The notes under the pieces: model-generated
Databases searched by the model: none
What the model saw: the letters and a program-made list of their open reading frames with translations, nothing else
Told to the model about the DNA's origin: nothing
Source: CAWJMF01 sp963843945
GTDB lineage: Bacteria > Vulcanimicrobiota > Vulcanimicrobiia > Vulcanimicrobiales > Vulcanimicrobiaceae
Direction of reading: 5' to 3'
Length of the DNA stretch: 64,000 bases
Assembly (NCBI GenBank): GCA_963843945.1
Contig: CAWJMF010000002.1
Span: 2,313,839-2,377,838 of the forward strand
Position numbers and translations under genes: made by a program
Part shown: positions 9,961-19,428 of the stretch, piece after piece
Layout: each line of letters begins with the position of its first letter
Numbering within the stretch: position 1 is the stretch's first letter

Positions 9961-11480
9961 GCGGTGACGGGCTGCGGCTCCCCGAGGTACAGGGGCAGAA
10001 CGGCGTCGACGCAAGCCCGATAGCGGGCGAAGACGGTTCGGTAGGTTGCGACCATCGACGGGTCGGGGTCGTGGACGAAGCGCGGGTGGATCGTCGCCGC
10101 GACGGCCTCGAGGCCGGCGAAGGCGCCGGTCGCAAGTCCGGCCATCGCCGCGGCGCCGAAGGCCGAGGCCTCGTCGTGATCGGCGAGGACGGCCTGCGCG
10201 CCGAAGATGTCCGCGACCATTTGGCGCACCAGCGCGGCGTGCGTGAGGCCGCCGGAAAGCCTGATCCGGGTTGGCGTTGGGACGCGCTCGCGCATCACGT
10301 CGAGGACCGTGCCCAGGGCGAAGACGACGCTCTCGAAGCCCGCGCGGAACACGTCAGCGCGCTCGTGCGAGAGGTCGAGTCCGAGCATGCCGCCGCGCAA
10401 CTCCGCCAGCCAGTACGGTGCGCGCTCGCCGCCGAGGAAGGGCAACACGCTGAGCCCGTTCGCGCCCGGCGGCGACGTTGCGGCGAGTCCGATCGCTTTC
10501 TCGAAGCGTTCCTTTTCCGGAACTTCACCCATGAACAATTCGTGGAGCTTGTTGAGCGCCGCGCCGGCCGAACTCGTCGGTCCGCCGACGATATAGCGCG
10601 TGTCGTCGAAGGCGTAGCAGAACGTGCGTCCGTGTTCGTCGAAGACGGTATGATCGACGACGGTGCGGATCGCGCCGCTCGTTCCGAGCGTCAGCGCGAG
10701 TTCGCCCGGCCCGACCGCGCCGACGCCGAGATTGGCCAGGGCGCCGTCGCTCGAAGCGAGCACGATGCCCGGCTCGCCGTTCAGGCCGAGGGCCTTGGCG
10801 ATGGTCGGGCGCAACGAGTGCAGCGTCGTCGAGGGCAGGGCGGGCCGCGAGAGCTTCGAGCGGTCGATGCGAGCCAGCTCGAGCGCGCGATCGCTCCACT
10901 CGCGCGCACGCGCGTCGAAGAGCCCCGTACCCGAAGCCATTCCGTGATCGATCAGCCACTCGCCAGTCCAGCGAAAGACGAGCAGCTCTTTCATCGAAAC
11001 GAACTTGTCCGCGCGCGCGAAGGCCTCGGGCTCGTTCTCCGAGAGCCAGCGCAGCTTGCACGAGGGCAGCATCGGATGGACGGGCGCACCCGTTCGGGCG
11101 TAGAGCTGATCCGCCGTTCCGTCGGCGCGCCAGCGCTCGGCCACGCCGGCGCTGCGACGGTCCATCCAGGTGAGCAGCGGACCGATCGGTTCGCCTTGCG
11201 CGTCGACCGGCAGCACGCCGTGCATCGCGCTCGAAAAGCCGATCGCCGCGACCTCGTTGCCGCGCAAGTAGACTTGACCGAGAACTTCGTGCACGGTTTT
11301 CATCGTGGCCGCGTAGACGGCGTTCGCGTCCTGCTCGACCCAGCCGGGCCGGGGCGTTTCGAGCGGATACGACGAGGACCCCTCGGCCACGATGCGCCCG
11401 TCGGGCGTGCAAGCCAGCACTTTCACGGCGCTCGTCCCGAGGTCGACGCCCGCTAGCAGCGGCGGCTCGAGCGCCTTCAC
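9957..11480 (-). CDS. gntK: FGGY-family carbohydrate kinase, probably gluconokinase
   Basis: 507 residues. The FGGY ATPase fold starts GVDLGTSAVKVLACTPDG. The segments FSSAMHGVLPVD, TGAPVHPMLPSCKLRWLSE and GMASGTGLFD fit gluconokinase better than xylulokinase. Catalytic Asp lies in ASSDGALANLG, and phosphate-binding glycines in LTLGTSGAIR and LSGGLTHAALVRQM. It overlaps the upstream MFS transporter by four bases, so import and phosphorylation of a sugar acid are coupled. Xylulokinase or a related kinase is the alternative. Confidence 0.85.
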   Translation of the reverse strand: MKALEPPLLAGVDLGTSAVKVLACTPDGRIVAEGSSSYPLETPRPGWVEQDANAVYAATMKTVHEVLGQVYLRGNEVAAIGFSSAMHGVLPVDAQGEPIGPLLTWMDRRSAGVAERWRADGTADQLYARTGAPVHPMLPSCKLRWLSENEPEAFARADKFVSMKELLVFRWTGEWLIDHGMASGTGLFDARAREWSDRALELARIDRSKLSRPALPSTTLHSLRPTIAKALGLNGEPGIVLASSDGALANLGVGAVGPGELALTLGTSGAIRTVVDHTVFDEHGRTFCYAFDDTRYIVGGPTSSAGAALNKLHELFMGEVPEKERFEKAIGLAATSPPGANGLSVLPFLGGERAPYWLAELRGGMLGLDLSHERADVFRAGFESVVFALGTVLDVMRERVPTPTRIRLSGGLTHAALVRQMVADIFGAQAVLADHDEASAFGAAAMAGLATGAFAGLEAVAATIHPRFVHDPDPSMVATYRTVFARYRACVDAVLPLYLGEPQPVTA

Positions 11481-12775
11481 GCGGGCTCCGGAATCGGTTC
11501 GATCTTACCCAGGACGAACCAGTAGCTGACGATCCCGATCACCAGCACGACGCCGGCGGTCGAAAGCGCGAGCGTGAACGAGCCCGTCTGCTGCACGATG
11601 AAGCCGGTCGCGATCGGCGCGGCGGCGTTGGCTAAATTGTTGAAGCAGTTCATGATGCCGCCGATCGTGCCGACGCTGCCCTTCGGCGAGATCAAGCCCG
11701 GGATCGACCAGCCGACCGGCGCCGAGAACGCGACGCCGCCGAGCGCGATCGAGACCCAGACGATCGCGACGTTGATGTCTTTCGTGTAAGCGGCACCGAC
11801 GATGGCGAGCCCCAGCACCATTCCGGCGATCAGGATCGTCTTGCGCACGCGCGTCGAGTCGTAGCCTTTGCGGATGAGGTAGTCGACCAGAAAGCCACCG
11901 ATGGCAATGTCGGTCACCGTCGCGACGGCCCAGGGAATCGCGGCGTAGCCGGCCGAGCCGAGCAAACTCGTGTGGAACGTTTGCTTGAGATAGCTGGGCA
12001 GCCACGTGATGAGCAGGCCGAACAGGTAGCCGTAGGCGCTGAAGCCGATCGTTAAGCCCCAAACCTTTACCCTCGACAGCAAGTAGCCGAGGCGCGCTCC
12101 CTCATTTTTCGTCGAGGAAAGCCCCTCCGGCTGAGCGCCGCCCTTGACGATGTACTCGTATTCGGAGGGCGAGACGCGCTTGTGCTCGCTCGGGTTGCGG
12201 TAGAAAAAGAAGTAGATCAGGAAGTAGACGAAACTGAGCGCCGCCGTGAAGAAAAACGCTTCGCGCCAGCCGTAGAAGTAGACGACGGCGGCAATGATCG
12301 GTACCGCGATGACGTTCGAAAACTTCGCGGCGGCGTCGAAGATCGAGGTAGCGAGTCCGCGCTCCGCATTGGGAAACCAGTAGCTGGTCGCTTTCGCGTT
12401 GGCTGGAAACGCCGGCGCTTCCGCGACCCCGAGAAACCCGCGCGCGAAGTTCAGGAAACCGAAACTCGGCGCGATCCCGCTCATCACGGCAGCGATGCCC
12501 CATAGGAAGGCACCGATGCGTCCGATCAGCACGACGCCGAACCGGTCCAGCACGATTCCGATCGGAATCTGACAGAGCGCGTAGACCCAGAAGAACGTCG
12601 AGCTGAGGATCCCGAACTCGGCCGGACCGATGCCGAACTCTTTGTGCAGCGGATCTTGCGAGACCGAGAGCGCGACCCGATCGAAGTAATTGATCAGGAT
12701 CCCGAAGCCCAGCAGGAGAGCGATCTCCCAGCGAATGCGCGTCGCGGGTCGGGGCAGAGCGGCGGCTGAGGCCAT
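11477..12775 (-). CDS. MFS transporter of the anion:cation symporter type (sugar acid uptake)
   Basis: 432 residues, twelve predicted membrane helices. The first loop reads YFDRVALSVSQDPLHKEFG and is followed by QIPIGIVLDRFG, features of the ACS family that includes hexuronate, galactonate and glucarate permeases. It is the first gene of the operon with the gluconokinase, so a gluconate-like substrate is likely (inference). ATG 12775 is preferred; an in-frame start nine codons upstream is possible. Confidence 0.87.
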   Translation of the reverse strand: MASAAALPRPATRIRWEIALLLGFGILINYFDRVALSVSQDPLHKEFGIGPAEFGILSSTFFWVYALCQIPIGIVLDRFGVVLIGRIGAFLWGIAAVMSGIAPSFGFLNFARGFLGVAEAPAFPANAKATSYWFPNAERGLATSIFDAAAKFSNVIAVPIIAAVVYFYGWREAFFFTAALSFVYFLIYFFFYRNPSEHKRVSPSEYEYIVKGGAQPEGLSSTKNEGARLGYLLSRVKVWGLTIGFSAYGYLFGLLITWLPSYLKQTFHTSLLGSAGYAAIPWAVATVTDIAIGGFLVDYLIRKGYDSTRVRKTILIAGMVLGLAIVGAAYTKDINVAIVWVSIALGGVAFSAPVGWSIPGLISPKGSVGTIGGIMNCFNNLANAAAPIATGFIVQQTGSFTLALSTAGVVLVIGIVSYWFVLGKIEPIPEPA

Positions 12776-12866
12776 GGCTGGTCGCCTCTTTTCCGAAAGC
12801 AACAGGTCGGCGCAGCCTGCTTCGACTAGGACGGAGAGCGGCCCCCGCTCGGGGAAATGGTCTCTA

Positions 12867-14210
12867 GTGAACGTTCTCGACCGTCTTCAGACGACGCTTC
12901 AGATCGGCGGCGGATACCGGTTGTCCGGTGCGGTCGACACCCACGGCGCAAAAAATGCGGCGCTGCCCATCATGGCGGCGGCGCTGCTCGCCAAAGGTCC
13001 GGTCACGCTGCAGCGCGTCCCTTCGATCACCGACGTCTCGGTGATGTGGTCGCTGCTCGAGTCGCTCGGGGCACGGTTGCAATCGGACGGCCGCGGAACG
13101 ATCACGATCGATCCCGCTTCGATCGCCTCGACGCGCGCGCCCTACACGCTGGTGCGCAAGCTCAACGCATCCTTCGATCTCGTCGGCGTGCTGCTCGGCC
13201 GGTTCGGCCGCGCCGAAGTTCCCTTGCCGGGCGGCTGCATCTTAGGAACCCGCGCGACCGACATGCACGAGCAAGCCTTCCGCGCGTTGGGCGCCGAGGT
13301 TTCGAACGAACATGGCTATCTCGTGGCGCAAGCCGAAGGCTCGCGCTTGACCGGCGCCGACATCGAGTTCCGCCAACCGAGCGTCGGTGCGACCAAGAAC
13401 GCGATGCTGGCCGCGGTTCTGGCTGACGGCCCGACGACGCTGCGCAACGTCGCGATGGAACCCGAGGTCGTCGACCTCGCGAACTTCCTCGTGGCGATGG
13501 GCGCGCGCGTATCGGGTCAAGGCGGCGACACGATCGCGATCGACGGCGTCCCCGAACTGCACGGCGTCGAATACGAAATCATCCCGGATCGCATCGTCGC
13601 GGGCACGCTGCTGCTCGCGGGTGCCGCGACGCGCGGCGACGTGACGGTCGAGCGCTGCTGCCCCGAGCACCTCGCGTCGCTTACCGGCAAGCTCAGCGAA
13701 TGTGGCGTGCGCGTCACGAGCGGCGCCGATTGGGTGCGCATCGAGGCGGACCGCATCACCGGCGGCACCGGCATCTTGACGGCACCCTACCCCGGCTTTG
13801 CAACCGACCTCCAGCCGCCGATGCTCAGCTTCCTCTGCACGAGCCCCGGCACGAGCGTCGTCGAGGAGACGATCTTCAACGCGCGCTTCTCCTACGTCAA
13901 CGAGCTGGCGCGCATGGGCGCCGACGTCCGCGTCGAGAACAACACCGCGCTGATCAAGGGAGGAACCGCTCTCTCCGGCGCGCCGGTCGAAGCGCCCGAC
14001 ATTCGCGCCGGCGCCGCGCTCGTCGTCGCCGGCCTTGCCGCTCAAGGCGAGACGGAAATCATCGGGCTCGAGTACATCGACCGCGGCTACGAGCGCGTCG
14101 AGGAACTCCTCACGGCGCTTGGTGCGCGCGTCCAGCGCGCCAGCGGGATCGCGCCGTTGCTCGAGCCGGTTGGTACGTACGAGACGTCCTCGTATCCGAA
14201 AGTCGTGTAA
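12867..14210 (+). CDS. murA: UDP-N-acetylglucosamine 1-carboxyvinyltransferase
   Basis: 447 residues. First committed step of peptidoglycan synthesis: adds enolpyruvate from PEP to UDP-GlcNAc. It shows the KNAALPIMAAALL motif near the N-terminus and the active-site loop LPGGCILGTRATDMHEQAF, with catalytic Cys at about residue 124 retained, so fosfomycin sensitivity is expected at this site. ARFSYVNELARMGAD and the C-terminal DIRAGAALVVAGLAA are also present. GTG 12867 is chosen because upstream codons overlap the promoter of the divergent transporter and have no homology. Confidence 0.93.
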   Translation: MNVLDRLQTTLQIGGGYRLSGAVDTHGAKNAALPIMAAALLAKGPVTLQRVPSITDVSVMWSLLESLGARLQSDGRGTITIDPASIASTRAPYTLVRKLNASFDLVGVLLGRFGRAEVPLPGGCILGTRATDMHEQAFRALGAEVSNEHGYLVAQAEGSRLTGADIEFRQPSVGATKNAMLAAVLADGPTTLRNVAMEPEVVDLANFLVAMGARVSGQGGDTIAIDGVPELHGVEYEIIPDRIVAGTLLLAGAATRGDVTVERCCPEHLASLTGKLSECGVRVTSGADWVRIEADRITGGTGILTAPYPGFATDLQPPMLSFLCTSPGTSVVEETIFNARFSYVNELARMGADVRVENNTALIKGGTALSGAPVEAPDIRAGAALVVAGLAAQGETEIIGLEYIDRGYERVEELLTALGARVQRASGIAPLLEPVGTYETSSYPKVV

Positions 14211-14258
14211 AGGCGTCGGGGATCCCGGTTCGATCCGAGCTGCGGCCTCGCTTCGTTG

Positions 14259-14441
14259 AGGGCACCTCTGCCCTAGCCTCGACGGGCGGTGCAGAGGCGC
14301 TGCGGGGACGTTCGCGATTTCGCATCCTGCGAAATCGCTACTAGGCGCTTTTCCGCTCCCGCCATCCGTGGCTCCGCGGAAAAGTCGCGACTCCCCGCTG
14401 CACCTCTGCACCGCCCGTCGAGGCTAGGGCAGAGGTGCCCT
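14259..14441 (+). repeat. Cloverleaf-like inverted-repeat element, copy 2
   Basis: It fills most of the 313-base gap between murA and mreB. Outer arms 14260-14308 and 14392-14440 are reverse complements over 49 bases with two mismatches, and one more pair (14259/14441) closes the end. Inside, H1 pairs 14314-14324 with 14328-14338 (11 bp, loop TCC). H2 pairs 14348-14356 with 14376-14384 (9 bp), with a loop holding CCCGCCATCCGTGGCT. The core of H1 (GATTTCGCATC then TGCGAAATC) and the H2 loop match copy 1, while the outer arms differ in sequence. Confidence 0.85.
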
Positions 14442-14523
14442 AACTCCGCTCGGCAATTAGGATAGGTCGGGCCGCTTTTGGGCGGCCGAAAATCTGTGCG
14501 AGAGACACTGGAGAGAGCGGACA

Positions 14524-15504
14524 CTGGATATCGGGATCGATCTCGGGACGGCGAACGTGCTCGTCTACGTGCGGGGGAAGGGCATCGTGTTGCGCGAGCC
14601 GTCCGTCGTGGCCAAGGACGTGCGCACGAATAAGACGCTGGCCGTCGGAGAAGAAGCGCGTCAGATGCTTGGGAGAACGCCGAGCAACATTCAGGCCATT
14701 CGGCCGCTGAGGGACGGCGTGATCGCCGACTTCGAGGTGACCGAGGCGATGCTTAATTACTTTATCAAAAAGGTCACCAAGTCGCGCTCGCTGTTCGAGA
14801 CGCTGTTTCGGCCCAAACCGTCCGTGGTGATCTGCGTGCCGGCGGAGATTACGAGCGTCGAGGAGCGCGCGGTGCGCGATGCGGCGCGGCTGGCGGGCGC
14901 GCGTTCGGTCGAGATCATCGAGGAGCCGATGGCGGCGGCGATCGGCGCCGGCCTGCCGATCGACGGACCGTCCGGGAATATGGTCGTCGATATCGGCGGC
15001 GGGACGACCGACGTCGCGGTGATTTCGCTCGGCGGCATCGTCGTGTCGCAGTCGTTGCGGGTCGCGGGGAACAAGCTCGACGAGGCGATCATTCGGCATA
15101 CGCGGCGCGTGTACAACCTCATGATCGGCGAGCGCACGGCGGAAGAGATCAAGATCTCGATTGGGTCGGCGTACCGGCTCGATCAGGAGCTCGTGATGGA
15201 GATTCGCGGGCGCGACTTGATCAACGGCTTGCCGAAGACGGTCAAGATCACGAGCGAAGAGGTACGCGAAGCGTTATCCGAGCCGCTGCAAGCGATCGTC
15301 GAAGCCGTCAAATCGGTGCTGGAGAAAACGCCGCCCGAGCTGGCCGCCGATATCATCGATCGCGGCATCATCTTGACCGGCGGGGGCGCGCTCTTGCGCG
15401 GCCTCGACACGTTGCTCGGCGAAGTCACCGGTATTCCGGTCATCGTCGCCGACGATCCGCTCTCGTGCGTCGCAGTCGGCACGGGGCTGCGCGTTCGCGC
15501 GTAG
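14524..15504 (+). CDS. mreB: Rod-shape-determining actin homologue MreB
   Basis: About 326 residues. Actin-fold ATPase that forms membrane-bound filaments guiding lateral wall synthesis. The phosphate-1 loop DIGIDLGTANVLVY lies at the very N-terminus. Phosphate-2 is VVDIGGGTTDVAVISLGG and the adenosine motif is IILTGGGALLRGLD. Only a CTG (14524) preceded by GGAGAG at 14510-14515 gives the complete phosphate-1 loop; the next GTG at 14557 would delete it. The membrane-binding N-terminal residues seen in some MreBs are absent. Confidence 0.92.
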   Translation: MDIGIDLGTANVLVYVRGKGIVLREPSVVAKDVRTNKTLAVGEEARQMLGRTPSNIQAIRPLRDGVIADFEVTEAMLNYFIKKVTKSRSLFETLFRPKPSVVICVPAEITSVEERAVRDAARLAGARSVEIIEEPMAAAIGAGLPIDGPSGNMVVDIGGGTTDVAVISLGGIVVSQSLRVAGNKLDEAIIRHTRRVYNLMIGERTAEEIKISIGSAYRLDQELVMEIRGRDLINGLPKTVKITSEEVREALSEPLQAIVEAVKSVLEKTPPELAADIIDRGIILTGGGALLRGLDTLLGEVTGIPVIVADDPLSCVAVGTGLRVRA

Positions 15505-15523
15505 TACCCTGCTAGGGCTTGCG

Positions 15524-16186
15524 GTGCGGCGGATCGACGCGGCGACCGAGAGCGTGGCGCGGATCGCGGCTGCGGTTGCGGAGGTCGTCGAGGCGGGCGG
15601 AACGGTCATTCTGCCGACCGACACCGTCTACGGCATCGGCTGCGACCCGGCGCAACCCGAGGCGATCGGCCGGATCTTCACGCTCAAGGGACGGCCGGAG
15701 TACAAACCGCTCGCGCTGCACCTCGCCAGCGTTCCCGAAATGCTCGAATACGCCGGCGGCAACCGGTTGGCGGCTTTGGCGGCGCGCCACTTCTTGCCGG
15801 GCCCGCTGACCATCGTCGTGCGCCGTCCCGACTTCGTCGACGAGCGGGTCAGCGCGGGGTTGCCGACGGTCGGGTTGCGCGTGCCGGCCCAGCGTCTGTG
15901 TCTCGCGTTACTGGAACGCTGCGGACCGCTGGCGGCCACCAGCGCGAACCTCAGCGGCTCGCCGCCCTACAAAGGCGCCGCCGACGCGGGCGGGCTTCCC
16001 GAGGCCGACCTGTTCGTTTTTGACGGTCCGACGCCGCTGCAAACCGAATCGACCATCATCGACGTGTCACACGACGAGCTCCGGCTCGTTCGAGAGGGAG
16101 CCATCAGCCAAGCGATGCTCGAGCTCTATCTAGACCGACCCGTCCGACCCGGAACGGCACTGCGCGCCCCCGGGACGGAGGCTTGA
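15524..16186 (+). CDS. tsaC: Threonylcarbamoyl-AMP synthase (Sua5/YciO/TsaC family)
   Basis: 220 residues. Makes threonylcarbamoyl-AMP for the t6A modification of ANN-decoding tRNAs. The core motif VILPTDTVYGIGCDP and KGRPEYKPLALHLAS carry the conserved Lys and Arg residues that bind the substrate. LPGPLTIVVRR and ATSANLSGSPP follow. It lacks the extra C-terminal domain of long Sua5 proteins. GTG start 15524, 19 bases after mreB; its stop overlaps the next ATG. Confidence 0.88.
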   Translation: MRRIDAATESVARIAAAVAEVVEAGGTVILPTDTVYGIGCDPAQPEAIGRIFTLKGRPEYKPLALHLASVPEMLEYAGGNRLAALAARHFLPGPLTIVVRRPDFVDERVSAGLPTVGLRVPAQRLCLALLERCGPLAATSANLSGSPPYKGAADAGGLPEADLFVFDGPTPLQTESTIIDVSHDELRLVREGAISQAMLELYLDRPVRPGTALRAPGTEA

Positions 16187-16824
16187 TGCGCGCCCGACCG
16201 CAGGTTTTCGCGCTGGTTCTCGCCGTGGCGGTCGCCCTCACCGGCAGTCCCGCGCGCGCGCTCGACTTCTCGCACATCGCCGGCTTCGACCGCATCGAGA
16301 GCGACGTGGTGAACTGGAACCTCGAGACCGGCGCCTTCAGCTTGCCGCACCCGTTCGTCGCCACGCGCGAGAGTTCGGACATCAGCGCGGACCGCGCGAC
16401 CGGCAACTCGCGTCAAAAGCAATTGCACGCCGAGGGTCACGTCGTCGTGCATCAGACCCAACCGCTCAAGAGCAGCTTGCGCGCCGAGGCGCTCACCCAG
16501 AAGCCTTCGACCCTGACGTGCGACGTACTCGACGTCGACGGGGTACGAAAACTCTACGTCGCGATCGGAAACGTGCACTTCATCCAAGAGAATCGTGAGG
16601 CGACGGCCGACCGGGGGACGCTCGACGATGCGAACCACCGCTTGCACATGGAAGGCCACGTCCACATTCGCGACAAGGAGCAAACGCTCGAGTCCGACGT
16701 GCTCGACTACGACACGCTAACCGGCGATCTCAGCGCGAAGGGAAACGTGACGATTCAAGCTCCGGTCGAAACGGCGGCGCCGGCCGGCGAGCCGACGCCC
16801 ACGGCCAAGCCGAAGAAGCATTGA
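16186..16824 (+). CDS. LptA/OstA-like periplasmic protein
   Basis: 212 residues with a signal peptide (MRARPQVFALVLAVAVALT, cut near ARA). The body shows repeating strands of the OstA/LptA type: HAEGHVVVHQ, IGNVHFIQE, MEGHVHIRD and AKGNVTIQ, each Gly-x-Val centred as in LptA and LptC jellyrolls. LptA bridges lipopolysaccharide across the periplasm, so this supports a diderm envelope. The match is to the fold rather than to a specific LptA subfamily. ATG overlaps the tsaC stop, and the gene's own stop overlaps the rarA start. Confidence 0.7.
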   Translation: MRARPQVFALVLAVAVALTGSPARALDFSHIAGFDRIESDVVNWNLETGAFSLPHPFVATRESSDISADRATGNSRQKQLHAEGHVVVHQTQPLKSSLRAEALTQKPSTLTCDVLDVDGVRKLYVAIGNVHFIQENREATADRGTLDDANHRLHMEGHVHIRDKEQTLESDVLDYDTLTGDLSAKGNVTIQAPVETAAPAGEPTPTAKPKKH

Positions 16825-18197
16825 GCGCGCGGCGCCCGGGTCAGCGCGTCAGCCTCTTCGAGAGCGACGCCCCGGCGCCGCTGGCCGCTCGCATGCGGCC
16901 GCGCACCCTCGACGAATTCGTGGGGCAAGAGCATCTCGTCGGACAAGGCCGCGCGCTGCGCCGCGCGATCGAGAACGATACCGTCCCATCGATGATCCTT
17001 TGGGGTCCGCCCGGCACCGGCAAGACGACGCTCGCCGAGATCGTCGCCAAAGCGACGGGCGCCGAGTTCGTCGCACTCTCGGCCGTCAGCGCGGGCGTGG
17101 CCGATCTGCGCGCGGTCGTCGCCGAGGCGCAGGCGGCTCGCGCGCTCGGGAAACGCACCGTGCTGTTCGTCGACGAAATTCATCGCTTCAACAAAGCGCA
17201 ACAAGACGCCGTCTTGCCGTACGTGGAGGACGGCACGATCACGTTGATCGGCGCGACGACGGAGAACCCGTCGTTCGAAGTCAACTCGGCGCTGCTCTCG
17301 CGCTCGCGCGTCTTCGTGCTGTACGCCCTCGACGACGAACAGGTCGCGAGCCTCGTGCGCCGCGCGCTCGCCGACACGGAACGCGGCCTCGGCGCGCAGC
17401 AGGTCGAGATCGACGATGAAGCGCTCGAAGCGCTGGTCGGGCTGGCCAACGGCGACGCGCGCGTCGCGCTCAACACGCTCGAGTACGCCGCGGCTGCGGC
17501 CCCGCCCGACGCGAACGGCGCGCGCCACATCGACCGCGCGCTGATTTCCGACGCGCTGCAGCGCCGCATGGTCGCCTACGACAAGAAGGGCGAGAACCAC
17601 TACGACGTCATCAGCGCCTTCATCAAGTCGATTCGCGGCAGCGATCCGGATGCGGCGGTCTATTGGCTCGCGCGCATGCTCGACGCGGGCGAAGACCCGC
17701 TCTTCATCGCGCGCCGGCTGGTGATCTTGGCTTCTGAAGACGTCGGTTTGGCGGACTCGCGCGGGTTGCTGGTTGCGATGGCGGCGCAGCAGGCCGTGCA
17801 TTTCGTCGGAATGCCGGAAGGTTTCTACCCGCTCGCGCATGCGACGCTCTACCTTGCGACTGCGCCTAAATCGAACAGCGTCGGTCGCGCCTACGGCGAG
17901 GCGTTGCGCGACGTCGAAGCAACGCGCAACGATCCCGTGCCGCTCAACTTGCGCAACGCGCCGACGGGTCTGATGAAACGGCTCGGCTACGGCTCGGGCT
18001 ATCGCTACGCGCACGAAGATTACGCCGGCATGGAGGCGGCGGGCGATCTCCCGCCGGCCGAACGGCTGGAGGCGTATCTCCCCGAAAACGTGCGCGACCG
18101 CGCCTACTTCGAACCCGGGGGCCAAGGCGAGGAAGCCCGTCTGCGCGACTGGATCGCGGCACGGCGCAAAACCCCTCGGCCGCGCGAGCGGTCGTAG
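16821..18197 (+). CDS. rarA: Replication-associated recombination protein A (AAA+ ATPase, MgsA/WRNIP1 family)
   Basis: 458 residues. Clamp-loader-like AAA+ ATPase acting at stalled replication forks. ARMRPRTLDEFVGQEHLVGQ leads to the Walker A motif GPPGTGKTT, Walker B LFVDEIHRFNKAQQD, sensor 1 GATTENPSFEVN and the tetramerisation part with KSIRGSDPDAAVYWLARML. TTG start overlapping the preceding TGA. Complete. Confidence 0.93.
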   Translation: MSARRPGQRVSLFESDAPAPLAARMRPRTLDEFVGQEHLVGQGRALRRAIENDTVPSMILWGPPGTGKTTLAEIVAKATGAEFVALSAVSAGVADLRAVVAEAQAARALGKRTVLFVDEIHRFNKAQQDAVLPYVEDGTITLIGATTENPSFEVNSALLSRSRVFVLYALDDEQVASLVRRALADTERGLGAQQVEIDDEALEALVGLANGDARVALNTLEYAAAAAPPDANGARHIDRALISDALQRRMVAYDKKGENHYDVISAFIKSIRGSDPDAAVYWLARMLDAGEDPLFIARRLVILASEDVGLADSRGLLVAMAAQQAVHFVGMPEGFYPLAHATLYLATAPKSNSVGRAYGEALRDVEATRNDPVPLNLRNAPTGLMKRLGYGSGYRYAHEDYAGMEAAGDLPPAERLEAYLPENVRDRAYFEPGGQGEEARLRDWIAARRKTPRPRERS

Positions 18198-18203
18198 GCT
18201 GCG

Positions 18204-19428
18204 ATGACCCAAGCCGGCCGCATTTACCTCGACCATGCGGCGACCACCCCGGTTCGTCCCGAGGTCCTCGCCGCGATGCTTCCGCATTTCGGCGAGGCCG
18301 GCTTCAACGCGAGTTCGCTGCACGCTGAAGGCCGCCGCGCCCGCGCCGCCCTCGACGCCGCTCGCGAGAGCGTAGCCGGCGCCCTCGGGGCCAAGCCGCG
18401 CGAGATCGTTTTCACCGGCGGCGGCTCGGAAGCCGACAACCTGGCGATCCTGGGCGCCGCACGGGCGGCCCGGGCCGCGCGCGGCGCCGGCCACGTGGTG
18501 AGCGTCGTGACGGAGCACTACGCGGTGCTTCACGCGCTCGAGGTGCTGCGCGCCGAGGGTTGGGAGGTCAGCCTGCTGCCGGTCGATCGGCGAGGGTCGC
18601 CTCGACGCCGGCGAGTTCCGGGCGGCGCTCCGTCCGGACACGGCGCTGGCCTCCGTCATGCTCGCCAACAACGAGCTCGGCACGCTCCATCCGATCCCCG
18701 AACTGGCCGCAATCGCCCGCGAACGGGGTGTCCTCTTCCACGCGGACGCCGTACAAGCGCCGGGCCGGATCCCGCTCGACGTCCGGGCGCTGGGCGTCGA
18801 CCTGCTCGCGCTCTCCGCGCACAAGTTCTACGGCCCGAAAGGGGTCGGGGCGCTCTTCGTCCGCGAGGGTACGGCGTTGCTGCCCCTGGTGGTGGGCGGC
18901 AGCCAGGAGGCCGGCTTACGGGCGGGCACCGAGAACGTCGCCGGGATCGTCGGGCTGGCCGCCGCGCTCGAACTGGCGAGCCGCGACCTTCCGCTCGAGG
19001 GCGCGCGCCTCGCGGCGCTCCGCGACCGGTTCGAGGGCGACGTCCTGCGGAACGTTCCGGGCACCCGCCTCAACGGGGCGCGGGCGCCGCGTCTGCCGCA
19101 TATCTCGAGCGTCGCGTTCGCGGGCCTCGCGGCGCCCGAGCTGCTGGCACGGTTCGATCTCGAGGGTCTCGCGGTCTCGGCCGGCAGCGCTTGCGCGGCC
19201 GGCGCGACCGAACCGAGCCACGTGCTGGCCGCCCTGGGATTGCCGGATTCGTTCGCGAACGGGACGATTCGCTTCTCGTTCGGAAGGTTGACCGGCGCGC
19301 AAGAGGCGACCGAGCTTTCCCGGCGGCTCCCAGAAATCGTGGCGAGCATGCGTGAACCCGGTCGCATCGTGGGTACGAATGCTGTTGGCCCGAGCTCGGG
19401 CCGCTCGGAGGTTGGTCCTTGGGCGTAA
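18204..19428 (+). CDS. Cysteine desulfurase (NifS/IscS type), broken by a one-base insertion
   Basis: PLP enzyme that removes sulfur from cysteine for Fe-S clusters and thiolated tRNA. The first part starts IYLDHAATTPVRPEVLAAM and holds FTGGGSEADNLAI. After an extra T at 18597 the frame continues LDAGEFRAAL, then ANNELGTLHPIPELA, the PLP lysine in LSAHKFYGPKGVGAL and the active-site Cys in SAGSACAAG. Removing one base gives a protein of about 408 residues. Both halves keep every catalytic residue, so a sequence error is likelier than decay. The 3' end overlaps the next small gene by 10 bases. Confidence 0.9.

Noticed and set aside
16755..18824. 689-codon minus-strand frame opposite rarA and the desulfurase
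   Set aside because: Shadow frame of high-GC coding sequence, no recognisable motif and no start context.
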